This document shows positions 36,606-45,208 of a stretch of DNA of 64,000 bases, piece by piece (the first letter of the stretch is position 1; each line of letters opens with the position of its first letter). Location: contig NZ_JAHTMR010000002.1 in NCBI RefSeq assembly GCF_019200975.1, forward strand, positions 479,679 through 543,678. The letters are read 5' to 3'. Position numbers and translations under genes: made by a program. A model generated the notes under the pieces. That model was not told where the DNA came from. It saw nothing but the letters and a program-made list of their open reading frames with translations, and did not search any database. The stretch is from Pseudomonas sp. PD9R (GTDB lineage Bacteria; Pseudomonadota; Gammaproteobacteria; Pseudomonadales; Pseudomonadaceae).

Positions 36606-37247
36606 TCAGTTCCATACCAGCAGCTCCGCAGGGGTTGGGTTGTAGGCGTTGCACGGGTTATTCAGTTGCGGGCAGTTGGAGATCAGCACGATCACGTCCA
36701 TCTCGGCACGCAGGTCGACGTACTTGCCCGGTGCGGAAATTCCGTCTTCGAACGTCAGCCCGCCATCGGCAGTCACCGGCACGTTCATGAAGAAATTGAT
36801 GTTCGGCCCGATGTCGCCCTTGCCCAGTCGCCCGTCATGAACGCAGGCACGTAGGTAGTTGTCGCGGCAGCTGTGCATGTAGCGTTTTTCCAGGGCGTAG
36901 CGCACGGTATTGCTTTCTTGCGCGCAGGCGCCGCCGAGGGTGTCGTGACGCCCGCAAGTGTCGGCGACGATGGTCAACATCGGTTTGCCGAGGTTGGAAT
37001 ACAGCACGCTTCCGGTGCTCAGGTAGACGCTGTTCTGTCGGCGCAAGGTGCGTTGTACGTCGTAGCGTTCCTTGGGATTGGCGACGCTGTAGAACAAAGT
37101 GTCGACCGCCTGATTGCCTTCCAGGTCGAGGATGCGCAAAGTCTGGCCGGCCTTGACCTCCATCAGCCAGGGTTCGCCGGCGGGGATGGTGGCGCGGTAG
37201 ACCGCCGTTTCGGGAAGCTGTTGGGCGGTGGCGATAGCGAGTGACAT
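36606..37247 (-). CDS. DUF1989 protein, urea-amidolyase-associated type 2
   Basis: 213 residues. It starts [19 protein letters not shown] and has [30 protein letters not shown] and a Cys/His pattern consistent with metal binding. This is the UAAP2 type of DUF1989. In guanidine-degrading bacteria two such proteins form the heteromeric carboxyguanidine deiminase (CgdA/CgdB), which yields allophanate and ammonia. It lies 11 bases after its partner. Which Cgd subunit this is I cannot say. Confidence 0.88.
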   Translation of the reverse strand: MSLAIATAQQLPETAVYRATIPAGEPWLMEVKAGQTLRILDLEGNQAVDTLFYSVANPKERYDVQRTLRRQNSVYLSTGSVLYSNLGKPMLTIVADTCGRHDTLGGACAQESNTVRYALEKRYMHSCRDNYLRACVHDGRLGKGDIGPNINFFMNVPVTADGGLTFEDGISAPGKYVDLRAEMDVIVLISNCPQLNNPCNAYNPTPAELLVWN

Positions 37248-37258
37248 GGCAGCGATCC

Positions 37259-37984
37259 TCAGGTGAACAGACGGTCGGTGTTGATGAAGCCGCGCTCGTT
37301 TTCCGGGCGCGAGGTGCGGCAGTGTTCGGCGACGCTGGCGTCGGCGTTCATCCAGCTGAGCTTCAGCGGTTTGGGGGCGTAGTCCGGCGATGGGTCCATC
37401 GGGTGTTGCAGCGCGGTGAGCACCACCAGCGTGTCCATCGGCGCGTAAAGCTCGATGTAATCACCAGCCTTGGAATTGCCCTCGACGAAATGGAAACGCC
37501 CGGCCTCATCGACGTTCACCCGGCTGAACAGGTTGAGCGTCATCAGCAGGTCCGACAGGCCCAAACCCCATTTACCCAGCTCCACCAGCAGGTTGTCGGT
37601 GCCGTTGCGAAAGAAGCCGTTGCGCAGTTCCTGATAGCGGCCCGCACCGTATTTTTCCGCCACTTCTTCAGCGCAGAGCACGCCGCCCAGGCTGTCACTC
37701 CAGCCGCAGGTGTCGGCGGTGATGGCTGCCAGTACGCGGCCCATGTCCGAGTACAGGCAATGGCCGGCGGTGAGTTTGGCGGTGTGTTGGCATTTGAGGC
37801 TGTCGGGCAGGTTCAGGCGTTCGGTTTTTTCATGGGCGTTAAGCAACGTCAGGCTGACGTTGGCGCCGCCGCGAATATCGGTCAGGCGCAGCAGTTGGCC
37901 GCGCTTCAATACGAAGGAACGATGGCCGCCACCGGGGAGCATTTCTTCGGCGAAGGGTGGGAACAGTTGAGTCGAATCAGTCAT
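37259..37984 (-). CDS. DUF1989 protein, urea-amidolyase-associated type 1
   Basis: 241 residues beginning [20 protein letters not shown], with [18 protein letters not shown] and [13 protein letters not shown], parallel to its neighbour and so an ancient paralogue. UAAP1 type. It is the expected second subunit of a carboxyguanidine deiminase. The frame extends upstream into the ABC gene, but this Met gives the normal family length and lies just after the ATPase stop. Confidence 0.88.
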   Translation of the reverse strand: MTDSTQLFPPFAEEMLPGGGHRSFVLKRGQLLRLTDIRGGANVSLTLLNAHEKTERLNLPDSLKCQHTAKLTAGHCLYSDMGRVLAAITADTCGWSDSLGGVLCAEEVAEKYGAGRYQELRNGFFRNGTDNLLVELGKWGLGLSDLLMTLNLFSRVNVDEAGRFHFVEGNSKAGDYIELYAPMDTLVVLTALQHPMDPSPDYAPKPLKLSWMNADASVAEHCRTSRPENERGFINTDRLFT

Positions 37985-37995
37985 CTTCAAATCCT

Positions 37996-38784
37996 CTAAG
38001 CGGTGCGAAGCGTGCCTGCCAGTTGCATCGGCAGGGCGTCGACGGCGGCACGGTTGGCGCGGCGGTCGCTGTTCAAAGGGATGTCGTAGGTGATGCGTGC
38101 GCCATAGGCGCCGGGGGCGTGCGGGTCGACGCGGACTTTGTCGAACACCAGCAAACGGGTGCCGAGGCTGAAGCCTTCGGACAGGTCGTGGGTGACCATG
38201 AACACCGTCAGTTGCGTCTCGCGCCACAGCTCCAGGAGCAAGCCGTGCATGTCTTTGCGGATGCCAGGGTCGAGAGCGCCGAACGGTTCGTCTAGCAGCA
38301 ACACGCGTGGCTTCATGACCAGCGCCTGGGCGATGGCCAGCCGTTGCTGCATGCCTCCGGAAAGCTGCGCCGGGTATTTGTCCAGCGAGTGGCCGAGGCC
38401 GACTTTATGCAGTAGCACTGATGCCTGTTCGCGGGCCTCTTTTTTCGCGCTGCCAAACAAGCGCCCGAGCAACGGCGAGCGCGGCAGTTCCAGGCCGAGG
38501 GCGACGTTGTTCAGCACACTCAGATGCGGGAACACCGAGTAGCGCTGGAACACCACGCCACGGCTGGCATCCGGTTCGCCAGCCAAGGCGTGGCCGTCCA
38601 ACAGAATCTCGCCGCGACTGGCTTTTTCCTGACCCAGCAGCAGGCGCAGGAAGGTCGATTTGCCGCAACCGGACGCGCCCACAAGCGTGCAGAACTCACC
38701 CTCGTTGACGTTCAGATTCAGGCCTTCGAGCACCACTTGATCGGCGTATTGCTGCCAGACGTTTTTCACGGTGATGAAGCTCAT
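37996..38784 (-). CDS. ABC transporter ATPase, NitT/TauT type
   Basis: 262 residues starting MSFITVKNVWQQYADQVVLEG. Walker A GASGCGKST, signature LSGGMQQR and Walker B VLLLDEPFGALD are all present. It powers import with the adjacent permease and binding protein. Its ATG overlaps the permease stop by four bases. Confidence 0.93.
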   Translation of the reverse strand: MSFITVKNVWQQYADQVVLEGLNLNVNEGEFCTLVGASGCGKSTFLRLLLGQEKASRGEILLDGHALAGEPDASRGVVFQRYSVFPHLSVLNNVALGLELPRSPLLGRLFGSAKKEAREQASVLLHKVGLGHSLDKYPAQLSGGMQQRLAIAQALVMKPRVLLLDEPFGALDPGIRKDMHGLLLELWRETQLTVFMVTHDLSEGFSLGTRLLVFDKVRVDPHAPGAYGARITYDIPLNSDRRANRAAVDALPMQLAGTLRTA

Positions 38785-39602
38785 GCCCGCGCTCCTTCGT
38801 ACCAGGGAAATGCACGTTGAGTCAGGCGCTTGAGGCCCCAATCCATCAGCCAGGCGAGCAGGGTGATCCACACCACATACGGCAGAATCACATCCATCGC
38901 CAGGTAGCGGCGTACCAGGAAAATCCGGTAGCCGAGGCCGTCGGTGGAGGCGATGGCTTCGGCGGCGATCAAGAACAGCCACGCCGAACCAAGCATCAGT
39001 CGAAGCGAGATCAGCAAGCGTGGCAGCAATTGCGGCAGCACCACCCGCAGCATCAACGTCCAGGTTGAAGCGCCGAGGGTCTGGGCCTTGATCAGCAACT
39101 CCACGGGAATCTCCCGGGCGCGCTGTTCCAGATCACGGGCCAGGGCCGGAGTGATGCCGATGACGATCAACATCACTTTTGACAATTCCCCCAAACCGAA
39201 GACGATGAACAGGATCGGCAGAATCGCCAGCGGCGGCACCATCGACAGCACCGTCAGCAACGGCGACAACGGTGCGCCGAACAGCGGCAGCGTGCCGGCC
39301 GCCATGCCCAGGCACAGCCCGGCCAGTGCGCTGATGCCCAAACCAATGGCCAGGCGTCGCAGGCTGGAAGCGGTGTCCTGCCAAAGCACGTATTCACCGG
39401 TGCGGCTGTCGGCGACGAAGGCCAGGCGTTTCACCGCGTCGGTCATCTGCACGGCGCTTGGTAGCAGCTTGTCGTTGGGGTTGTCTGTCAGCCGCTCGGC
39501 CGAGCCCATGAAGTAGGCGAACAGCACCAGGGCGAATGGCAGGATCACCAACAGCAGGCGACTCGGGCGATCGGGGTGGCGATTGATCAGGCGCATGGCC
39601 AA
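38781..39602 (-). CDS. ABC transporter permease, NitT/TauT type
   Basis: 273 residues, about six helices, with the EAA-like loop (LIKAQTLGASTWTLMLRVVLPQLLPRLL). The start may be Met1 or the third residue. In this operon it likely imports guanidine or a guanidino compound. Confidence 0.92.
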   Translation of the reverse strand: MAMRLINRHPDRPSRLLLVILPFALVLFAYFMGSAERLTDNPNDKLLPSAVQMTDAVKRLAFVADSRTGEYVLWQDTASSLRRLAIGLGISALAGLCLGMAAGTLPLFGAPLSPLLTVLSMVPPLAILPILFIVFGLGELSKVMLIVIGITPALARDLEQRAREIPVELLIKAQTLGASTWTLMLRVVLPQLLPRLLISLRLMLGSAWLFLIAAEAIASTDGLGYRIFLVRRYLAMDVILPYVVWITLLAWLMDWGLKRLTQRAFPWYEGARA

Positions 39603-39612
39603 GTCCTCGTTC

Positions 39613-40680
39613 TTACAACTTGGCGTCGGCAGCCATCTGCACGTAGCTCGGGTCGAAGCGCAGCTTGAGGTTGCCCTTATCGCCGCTGGTCACGCCGTTG
39701 GCGAAAGCCATGCCGACCGCGCTGGTGTCCTTGGCGCCTTCACCCAGTAAACCGTGCTGGAAGGAGAACTCGGCGACTTTGCGCATAGTCTCTGGCAGTT
39801 GCTTGCTGGTGCTGAAGGCCAGGGCTTCCTTGGGCGTGGCGAACAATTTGGTGGTGTCGAGTTGTGCCTGGAAACCTGGCAGGTCGGTGCCCGAGGCTTT
39901 GGCCATGTGTTCCAGCGCAACCTTGCTGGCGGCGTTTTTGGCGTTCATCAACTCGACCACTTCAAACCACGCACCGGTCAGGGCTTTGCCCAGGGCCGGG
40001 TTGTCTTTGAGGGTGGCGCTGTTGACCACCATCATGTCCATGATTTCGCCGGGAATCTGGCTGGAGTTGAAAACTTCGGTCACCGCAGGCTTGGCCTTGA
40101 TGTCCGAGAGCATCGGGTTCCAGGTGGTGACGGCGTTGACTTGATCGGTGTTGAAGGCGGCCGAGATATCGGCGTCGGAGGTGTTGACCACTTTCAGGTC
40201 TTTCTCGGTGAGGTCCACCGAATCCAGCGCCCGGGCCAGCAGGTAATGGGACACCGAGAGTTCGACCAGATTGACGTCCATGCCCTTGAGGTCGGTGACC
40301 TTCTTGCCTTCGCCTTTAAGCACGATGCCGTCGTTGCCGTTGGAGAAATCGCTGACGATCAGCGCGGTGCTGTCGACGCCACCGGCCGCCGGAATGGTCA
40401 GCGCGTCCATGTTGGTCATGGTGCAGCCGTCGAACTGGCCGGCGGTGTATTGGTTGATCGATTCGACGTAGTCGTTGAGCTGTACCACATCAATCTTGAT
40501 ACCGTACTTCTTCGCCCATTTGTCGACGATGCCTTGGCTGCCGGCGTATTCCCAGGGCATCCAGCCGGCGTAGATCGTCCAGCAGACGCTGAAGTGGTCT
40601 TTCTGTGCGGCTTGGGAAGAGACGCTCACGAGGGCTGCGAAAGCGGCGGCGAGCAGGGCGGGTAAACGAAGCTGGGACAT
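39613..40680 (-). CDS. ABC transporter substrate-binding protein, NitT/TauT type
   Basis: 355 residues. Signal peptide with cleavage near SQAAQ (about residue 25), then a periplasmic binding fold with CWTIYAGWMPWEYAGSQGIVDKW. The ATG at 40680 follows GGAG within a 55-base stretch below the riboswitch. It is the first gene of the operon and captures the substrate, which the riboswitch points to as guanidine. Confidence 0.92.
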   Translation of the reverse strand: MSQLRLPALLAAAFAALVSVSSQAAQKDHFSVCWTIYAGWMPWEYAGSQGIVDKWAKKYGIKIDVVQLNDYVESINQYTAGQFDGCTMTNMDALTIPAAGGVDSTALIVSDFSNGNDGIVLKGEGKKVTDLKGMDVNLVELSVSHYLLARALDSVDLTEKDLKVVNTSDADISAAFNTDQVNAVTTWNPMLSDIKAKPAVTEVFNSSQIPGEIMDMMVVNSATLKDNPALGKALTGAWFEVVELMNAKNAASKVALEHMAKASGTDLPGFQAQLDTTKLFATPKEALAFSTSKQLPETMRKVAEFSFQHGLLGEGAKDTSAVGMAFANGVTSGDKGNLKLRFDPSYVQMAADAKL

Positions 40681-40734
40681 GGTGGTTCTCCAGTTGATCA
40701 AGGGCGGGCAGGAAGGCAGCGGCACCGCGAACGG

Positions 40735-40840
40735 TGGCTTGTCTCCCGGGCTTTTGTCCCGCCGTGTAACCTCAACTGGAGGTCGCCAACTCTCGGACCA
40801 GCCACTCGCCATTGCGAGCCGGAACCCTAGTCAGCCATTG
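40735..40840 (-). promoter_or_regulatory. Guanidine-I (ykkC) riboswitch
   Basis: On the minus strand the hallmark segments occur in order: CTAGGGTTCCG (40820-40830), CTGGTCCGAGAG (40790-40801) and ACGGCGGGACAAAAGCCCGG (40746-40765). GGCT near 40836 can close P1 with AGCC near 40737. A CACCG-TTCG-CGGTG hairpin at 40723-40736 abuts P1 and may be the expression platform, as no T-run terminator follows. Guanidine binding should switch on the downstream operon. Confidence 0.93.
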
Positions 40841-41117
40841 CAAATTGTGGTGCCGCGAACCTGTTTTGACTCCTGCACGCTTTTGCTTAAGCGAGAGCCG
40901 TGCCAAGTCCTGTCGAGGCGTCTGGCGCGGGGATTGCCGATCCCCGGGACGATGCAATAAGCGTTCACTGCTTCGTGATGGTGCGCCGGTGCACTGAGAT
41001 GCAGCGTGATCAGCCGCTGATCCGAAGTCGTCCGCCGCCCGGCACTCGGTGCAATATTGCCAGTCAAAACAGGTGTCAGTCGGCCTGTACCGACTGCGGG
41101 TCTTTCAGGAGGCCGCC
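40841..41117. other. Divergent promoter region between the guanidine operon and the lipoprotein genes
   Basis: About 275 bp beyond the riboswitch. It should hold promoters for both directions; I see no unambiguous -35/-10 pair and no further gene. Confidence 0.45.
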
Positions 41118-41381
41118 ATGTTTCGTCGACTGTTGCTAAGTGCGGTGTTGGGGCTTGGATTATCTGCCTGCTATTACTACGCCGGCTCCTACGATGCTTA
41201 TCCCACGCCTTATTACTATCCCGGCTATGCGCCATATTCCTACTATTACGGCCCGCGCTATTACTACGGCGGACCGCGCTTTTATGGCGGTTATAGCCAC
41301 TATTACTACGGCGGTCACGGTTATTACGGTGGTCGCGGAGGGCGTTATTACGGCGGTGGATATCACGGTGGCCACCACTAA
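41118..41381 (+). CDS. Tyr/Gly-rich lipoprotein, copy 1
   Basis: 87 residues. Short signal with lipobox GLSAC, then a low-complexity body of Tyr, Gly, Pro and His (SYYYGPRYYYGG). CAGGAGGCCGCC leads directly into the ATG. No enzymatic domain. It may be a surface or envelope-stress lipoprotein; function unknown. It is related to the next gene in leader and layout. Confidence 0.82.
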   Translation: MFRRLLLSAVLGLGLSACYYYAGSYDAYPTPYYYPGYAPYSYYYGPRYYYGGPRFYGGYSHYYYGGHGYYGGRGGRYYGGGYHGGHH

Positions 41382-41548
41382 TCAGCCGATGAATAGATGA
41401 AAAACCTTTCATCGGTCAGTTGTTTCAACTTGTTACGGAGTCGCACCAGATTCCGAATTCGATGTCAGATATTTCGACAGTTACAAAACAAGTGACTGTC
41501 GCCTGCCAGCGTCGCTGGTATGGCTCACTCGCGGTCCAGGAGGCCGCC

Positions 41549-42025
41549 ATGCTCTGTCAAAAAAAGCTCCGCCGAATTCTACTCATTGCTATGTTGGGAT
41601 TGTCCGTTGGTGGGTGCGTGCCTTATTCCGATGGAGGAGCCAGCTACTACAGTTCCGAGGTCTATACCTCGCCAGCACCGGCCTATTACGCCGGCGGCAG
41701 TTCTTACTACTCAAACGGCGGCGGTTACTACACGCCACCGGCCCGGTATTACGCGCCGCCTGCACGGTATTACCAGCCCACCCCGCGGTATTATTCGCAA
41801 CCGCGGGTCTATCAACCGGCGCCGCACTATTACCAATCACCATCGCGTAATTACCAGCCGCCTCGGGCCGACTACCGGGCGTATCAGAATCATGGCTGGG
41901 ACGGCCGAAACCGTGGCGGTTGGAACAATGACTACCAAGGGAATGGCGGGCGCAATAACAATCACGGCGGCCGTGGCGACCGTAACGGTCACGGTGACCA
42001 CGACGGTCGGGGCGATCACCGTTAA
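41549..42025 (+). CDS. Tyr/Gly-rich lipoprotein, copy 2
   Basis: 158 residues. Signal with lipobox VGGC, a middle with YYxPxxRYY repeats and a C-terminus rich in Asn, Gly, Asp and His ending GDHDGRGDHR. The ribosome site CAGGAGGCCGCC is the same as in copy 1 and the upstream 60 bases are also similar, so the two arose by duplication and then diverged. Function unknown. Confidence 0.82.
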   Translation: MLCQKKLRRILLIAMLGLSVGGCVPYSDGGASYYSSEVYTSPAPAYYAGGSSYYSNGGGYYTPPARYYAPPARYYQPTPRYYSQPRVYQPAPHYYQSPSRNYQPPRADYRAYQNHGWDGRNRGGWNNDYQGNGGRNNNHGGRGDRNGHGDHDGRGDHR

Positions 42026-42045
42026 TCACCTATAAAAATCCAGCA

Positions 42046-42136
42046 TGTGGGAGCGAGCCTGCTCGCGATGGCAGTGTGTCAGACAACATTAATGTCAACT
42101 GACACAGCGCCTTCGCGAGCAAGCTCGCTCCCACAT
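42046..42136. repeat. REPIN, family 2, full palindrome
   Basis: Arms tgtgggagcgagcctgctcg and its near complement flank a centre with its own inverted repeat (gtgtcag...ctgacac). Confidence 0.87.
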
Positions 42137-42141
42137 TTTAT

Positions 42142-43254
42142 TTAGTACTGCGACAGATCCGCCAACGGATGCCGGCCTTCCCATGCCTTGTGGAAGTGCG
42201 CCTCCACCACCGCATCCGGCACGTTGTTGATATCCGGCCAATGCCAGTGCGGTTTGTGGTCCTTGTCGATCAACCGCGCGCGCACGCCTTCGCTGAATTC
42301 CGGATGTCGGCAGCAGTTCAGGCTCAAGGTGTATTCCATTTGAAAAACCTGAGCCAGTGACATATGCCGGGCGCGGATGATTTGTTCCCACACCAGATGC
42401 GCGGTTAGCGGAGAGCCTTCGCTCATGGTTTTCGCCGCACGGCTGAGCAGCAGATCCGTGCTGTCGCGCAACTGGCTGATGGCCTTCCAGGCGCAACGCA
42501 CGTCACTGACATCCAGCAGTTCATCGATGCGCTGGCGTCGCGGCAACCATTGGGCCTCGGGCATTTTGGCGAGAGCTTCCTGCTGCATGGCCTTGAGCAA
42601 GCTGTTGAGCTGCATCGGCGTTTGTTCCTGCCAGTTCAACTGCAACAAACCTTCGATCAGCGCTTCCTGCTGTTCATCGAGCAGGAAACGGTCGGCGAGG
42701 TCCAGATCGATCACATCACGACCGTTCATATGGGCGCCGGTCAGGCCGAGGAACAAGCCGAGCTTGCCGGGCAGCCGTGATAGAAACCAACTGGCCCCGA
42801 CGTCCGGGTACAGGCCGATGCTGATTTCCGGCATTGCCAGGCGACTGCTGGGCGTGACGATGCGAATGCTTGCGCCTTGCAGCAGTCCCATGCCACCGCC
42901 GAGCACATAACCATGGCCCCAGCAAATCAGTGGTTTGGGGTAGGTGTGCAGGCTGAAGTCCAGGCGATATTCTGCGGCGAAGAACTGCGCGGCCAAGGGT
43001 GGCACTTCACCGGGATGGGCGCGGCAAGCTTGAACCAGGCTGCGCACTTCGCCACCGGCGCAAAAGGCCTTGGTGCCGTTACCGCGTAACAGGACGCAGA
43101 CGATTTGCGGTTCCTTGGCCCAGGCGTCCAGTTGATCGCGCAGGGCGTTGATCATCGGCAAGGACAGGGCATTGAGCGACTGTTCGGCATCCAGGCTGGC
43201 AATGCCGATGCGGGCACCGTCGGTGCCGGTGAGTTCTTCGAAGTGCAGATTCAT
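42142..43254 (-). CDS. Enoyl-CoA hydratase/3-hydroxyisobutyryl-CoA hydrolase-like (ECH_2)
   Basis: 370 residues. Crotonase fold with KAFCAGGEVRSLV for the oxyanion loop and YVLGGGMGLLQGAS, followed by the long C-terminal helical part of the ECH_2 group. This group includes 3-hydroxyisobutyryl-CoA hydrolase of valine breakdown. The acidic residues in PEISIGLYPDVGAS fit. The start is MNLHFEEL, since longer starts lack conserved sequence. Confidence 0.85.
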   Translation of the reverse strand: MNLHFEELTGTDGARIGIASLDAEQSLNALSLPMINALRDQLDAWAKEPQIVCVLLRGNGTKAFCAGGEVRSLVQACRAHPGEVPPLAAQFFAAEYRLDFSLHTYPKPLICWGHGYVLGGGMGLLQGASIRIVTPSSRLAMPEISIGLYPDVGASWFLSRLPGKLGLFLGLTGAHMNGRDVIDLDLADRFLLDEQQEALIEGLLQLNWQEQTPMQLNSLLKAMQQEALAKMPEAQWLPRRQRIDELLDVSDVRCAWKAISQLRDSTDLLLSRAAKTMSEGSPLTAHLVWEQIIRARHMSLAQVFQMEYTLSLNCCRHPEFSEGVRARLIDKDHKPHWHWPDINNVPDAVVEAHFHKAWEGRHPLADLSQY

Positions 43255-43386
43255 CGTGACCTCGATCGGGAATTTGAGGGTTGAGTATGATCGCTGTGTG
43301 GGAAAGTGCCGGATCTGCGTCAGATCAATTGACAAGCGTGGTGGGCCTTCTTAGGGTTCGCCCCATTGTTTTTACCGGATATGACC

Positions 43387-44079
43387 ATGACTGCTGACGA
43401 CCGTATCAAACTCGAACCGAGCTGGAAGGAGGCGCTGCGTGCCGAATTCGACCAGCCCTACATGGCAGAGTTGCGAAAATTCCTGCAAGAGGAGCGGGCG
43501 GCCGGCAAGGAAATCTATCCACCGGGTCCGATGATTTTCAACGCGCTCAACTCAACGCCGCTGGACAAGGTCAAGGTGGTCATCCTTGGCCAGGACCCGT
43601 ATCACGGCCCTGGCCAGGCCCATGGCTTGTGCTTCTCGGTGCAACCGGGGGTGCCCGCGCCGCCATCGCTGGTGAATATCTATAAAGAGTTGAAACGCGA
43701 CCTGAATATCGACATTCCCAGCCACGGCTACCTGCAAAGCTGGGCCGATCAAGGTGTGTTGATGATCAACACCACCATGACCGTGGAGCGCGCCAATGCC
43801 AATGCGCACAAAGATAAGGGCTGGCAGTTTTTTACGGATCGGATCATTGAAGTGGTCAGTCAGCAGCAACCGCATCTGGTGTTTATGCTGTGGGGCGCGC
43901 ATGCCCAAAGCAAACAGAAACTCATCGATGCCACCAAGCACCTGGTGCTGACCTCGGTGCATCCGTCACCACTGTCTGCCTATCGCGGCTTTCTTGGTTG
44001 CGGGCACTTCAGCCGGACCAACAAGTTTCTGGAACAGAATGGCGAGACGCCGATCGAGTGGCGATTGCCACCAGTCTAA
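43387..44079 (+). CDS. ung: Uracil-DNA glycosylase, family 1
   Basis: 230 residues. [13 protein letters not shown] with the catalytic Asp70, and [10 protein letters not shown] with His192, both intact. Removes uracil from DNA in base excision repair. [13 protein letters not shown] is the chosen start; an ATG two codons earlier (43381) is possible. Confidence 0.95.
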   Translation: MTADDRIKLEPSWKEALRAEFDQPYMAELRKFLQEERAAGKEIYPPGPMIFNALNSTPLDKVKVVILGQDPYHGPGQAHGLCFSVQPGVPAPPSLVNIYKELKRDLNIDIPSHGYLQSWADQGVLMINTTMTVERANANAHKDKGWQFFTDRIIEVVSQQQPHLVFMLWGAHAQSKQKLIDATKHLVLTSVHPSPLSAYRGFLGCGHFSRTNKFLEQNGETPIEWRLPPV

Positions 44080-44083
44080 AAGC

Positions 44084-44150
44084 TTCGCGGGCAAGCCTCG
44101 CTCCTACAGAAAAATTACATTCCTCTGCAGGAGCGAGGCTTGCCCGCGAA
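44084..44150. repeat. REP, family 2 variant (gcgggcaagcct type), palindrome
   Basis: Arms cgcgggcaagcctcgctcct and the exact reverse form gaggcttgcccgcg flank about 25 bases. It lies between convergent ung and the AbrB-family gene. Confidence 0.85.
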
Positions 44151-44164
44151 GGGTACAACTCGGT

Positions 44165-45208
44165 CTATGAATCTGACTTCGGAAGCCGGTTCCAATACTT
44201 GAACAACGGCTCCGCCAGAAACAGCACAAATAACAGCCGCATCACCTGCATCGCCGTCACGAGCGGCACCGACAATTGCAGGGTTTCCGCCGTCAGGCTC
44301 ATCTCCGCAATCCCGCCAGGCATCATGCCCAAAGTCAACGAGCGCAGATCCAGATGAGTCAGCGCGCTCAAACCCAATGCCGCCGCCGTGGCGATCAACA
44401 TCGTCAGCACCGTGCCAATCAATGTCCGGCCCATGAACGATGGCGCGCGACGGAAAAACTGCCGATTGAAGTGACAACCCAAACCGCTGCCGATCAGCCA
44501 TTGACCGATCTGGCTGCCACCGTGAGGTAAACCGGTATGCAGATCCCAACCGATGCTCACCGCCGCACTCACCAGCAACGGCCCGAACAGCCAGGGGTTG
44601 GGTTGACGCAGACGCTCCCAGATCCACGCCGCCAACGCACCGGCAGGAAACAGCAGGGCCAGCCAGCGCCAGTCGACCGCCGTAGCCTGCAACACCGGCG
44701 TACCGTCGCCTAATAAATATTTGAAGGCTGCCGGCACGCAAAGCACCACCACCAGCACCCGCAAACTCTGCCCTGCGGCAACGCGACTGAGCACCGCGCC
44801 ATTACGGGCACCGAGGTTGACCATCTCCCCGGAACCGCCCGGCATGCTGGAAAAGAATGCGGTGGCGCGATCCTCACCGGTGCGCCGCATCAACCAGACC
44901 CCGACCACTGCGGACAGGCTGGTCACCAACGCACCGAAGAAAATCAGCCCGAAGTGGCCTAGCACCTGCTCCATCACCACCGGCGTAAAGTGCAGGCCGA
45001 TGCCGATTCCTACAACCCACTGACCGCATTTGCGGCCACCAGGAATTTCCGCCAATTGCCAGGGCGTCAGGCAGCGCACCAGGATGATCGCCAGCAGCGA
45101 GCCGACCATCCACGGCAACGGCCAGCCGATCTGGCTGGCGACATAGCCGCCCAGCAGACCGACTAGCGGGGTTCCCCACCAGGCTTTGAAAGGTGTTCGA
45201 TCAGACAT
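44165..45208 (-). CDS. AbrB family membrane protein (PF05145)
   Basis: About 347 residues with ten or so hydrophobic helices in two similar halves, each with a PGG motif (SSMPGGSGEMVNLGARNG and GMMPGGIAEMSL). It is the family often misnamed ammonia monooxygenase. The start overlaps the end of tctA by eight bases, so it is co-translated with the tricarboxylate transporter. It may work with that uptake system; role unknown. Confidence 0.85.
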   Translation of the reverse strand: MSDRTPFKAWWGTPLVGLLGGYVASQIGWPLPWMVGSLLAIILVRCLTPWQLAEIPGGRKCGQWVVGIGIGLHFTPVVMEQVLGHFGLIFFGALVTSLSAVVGVWLMRRTGEDRATAFFSSMPGGSGEMVNLGARNGAVLSRVAAGQSLRVLVVVLCVPAAFKYLLGDGTPVLQATAVDWRWLALLFPAGALAAWIWERLRQPNPWLFGPLLVSAAVSIGWDLHTGLPHGGSQIGQWLIGSGLGCHFNRQFFRRAPSFMGRTLIGTVLTMLIATAAALGLSALTHLDLRSLTLGMMPGGIAEMSLTAETLQLSVPLVTAMQVMRLLFVLFLAEPLFKYWNRLPKSDS

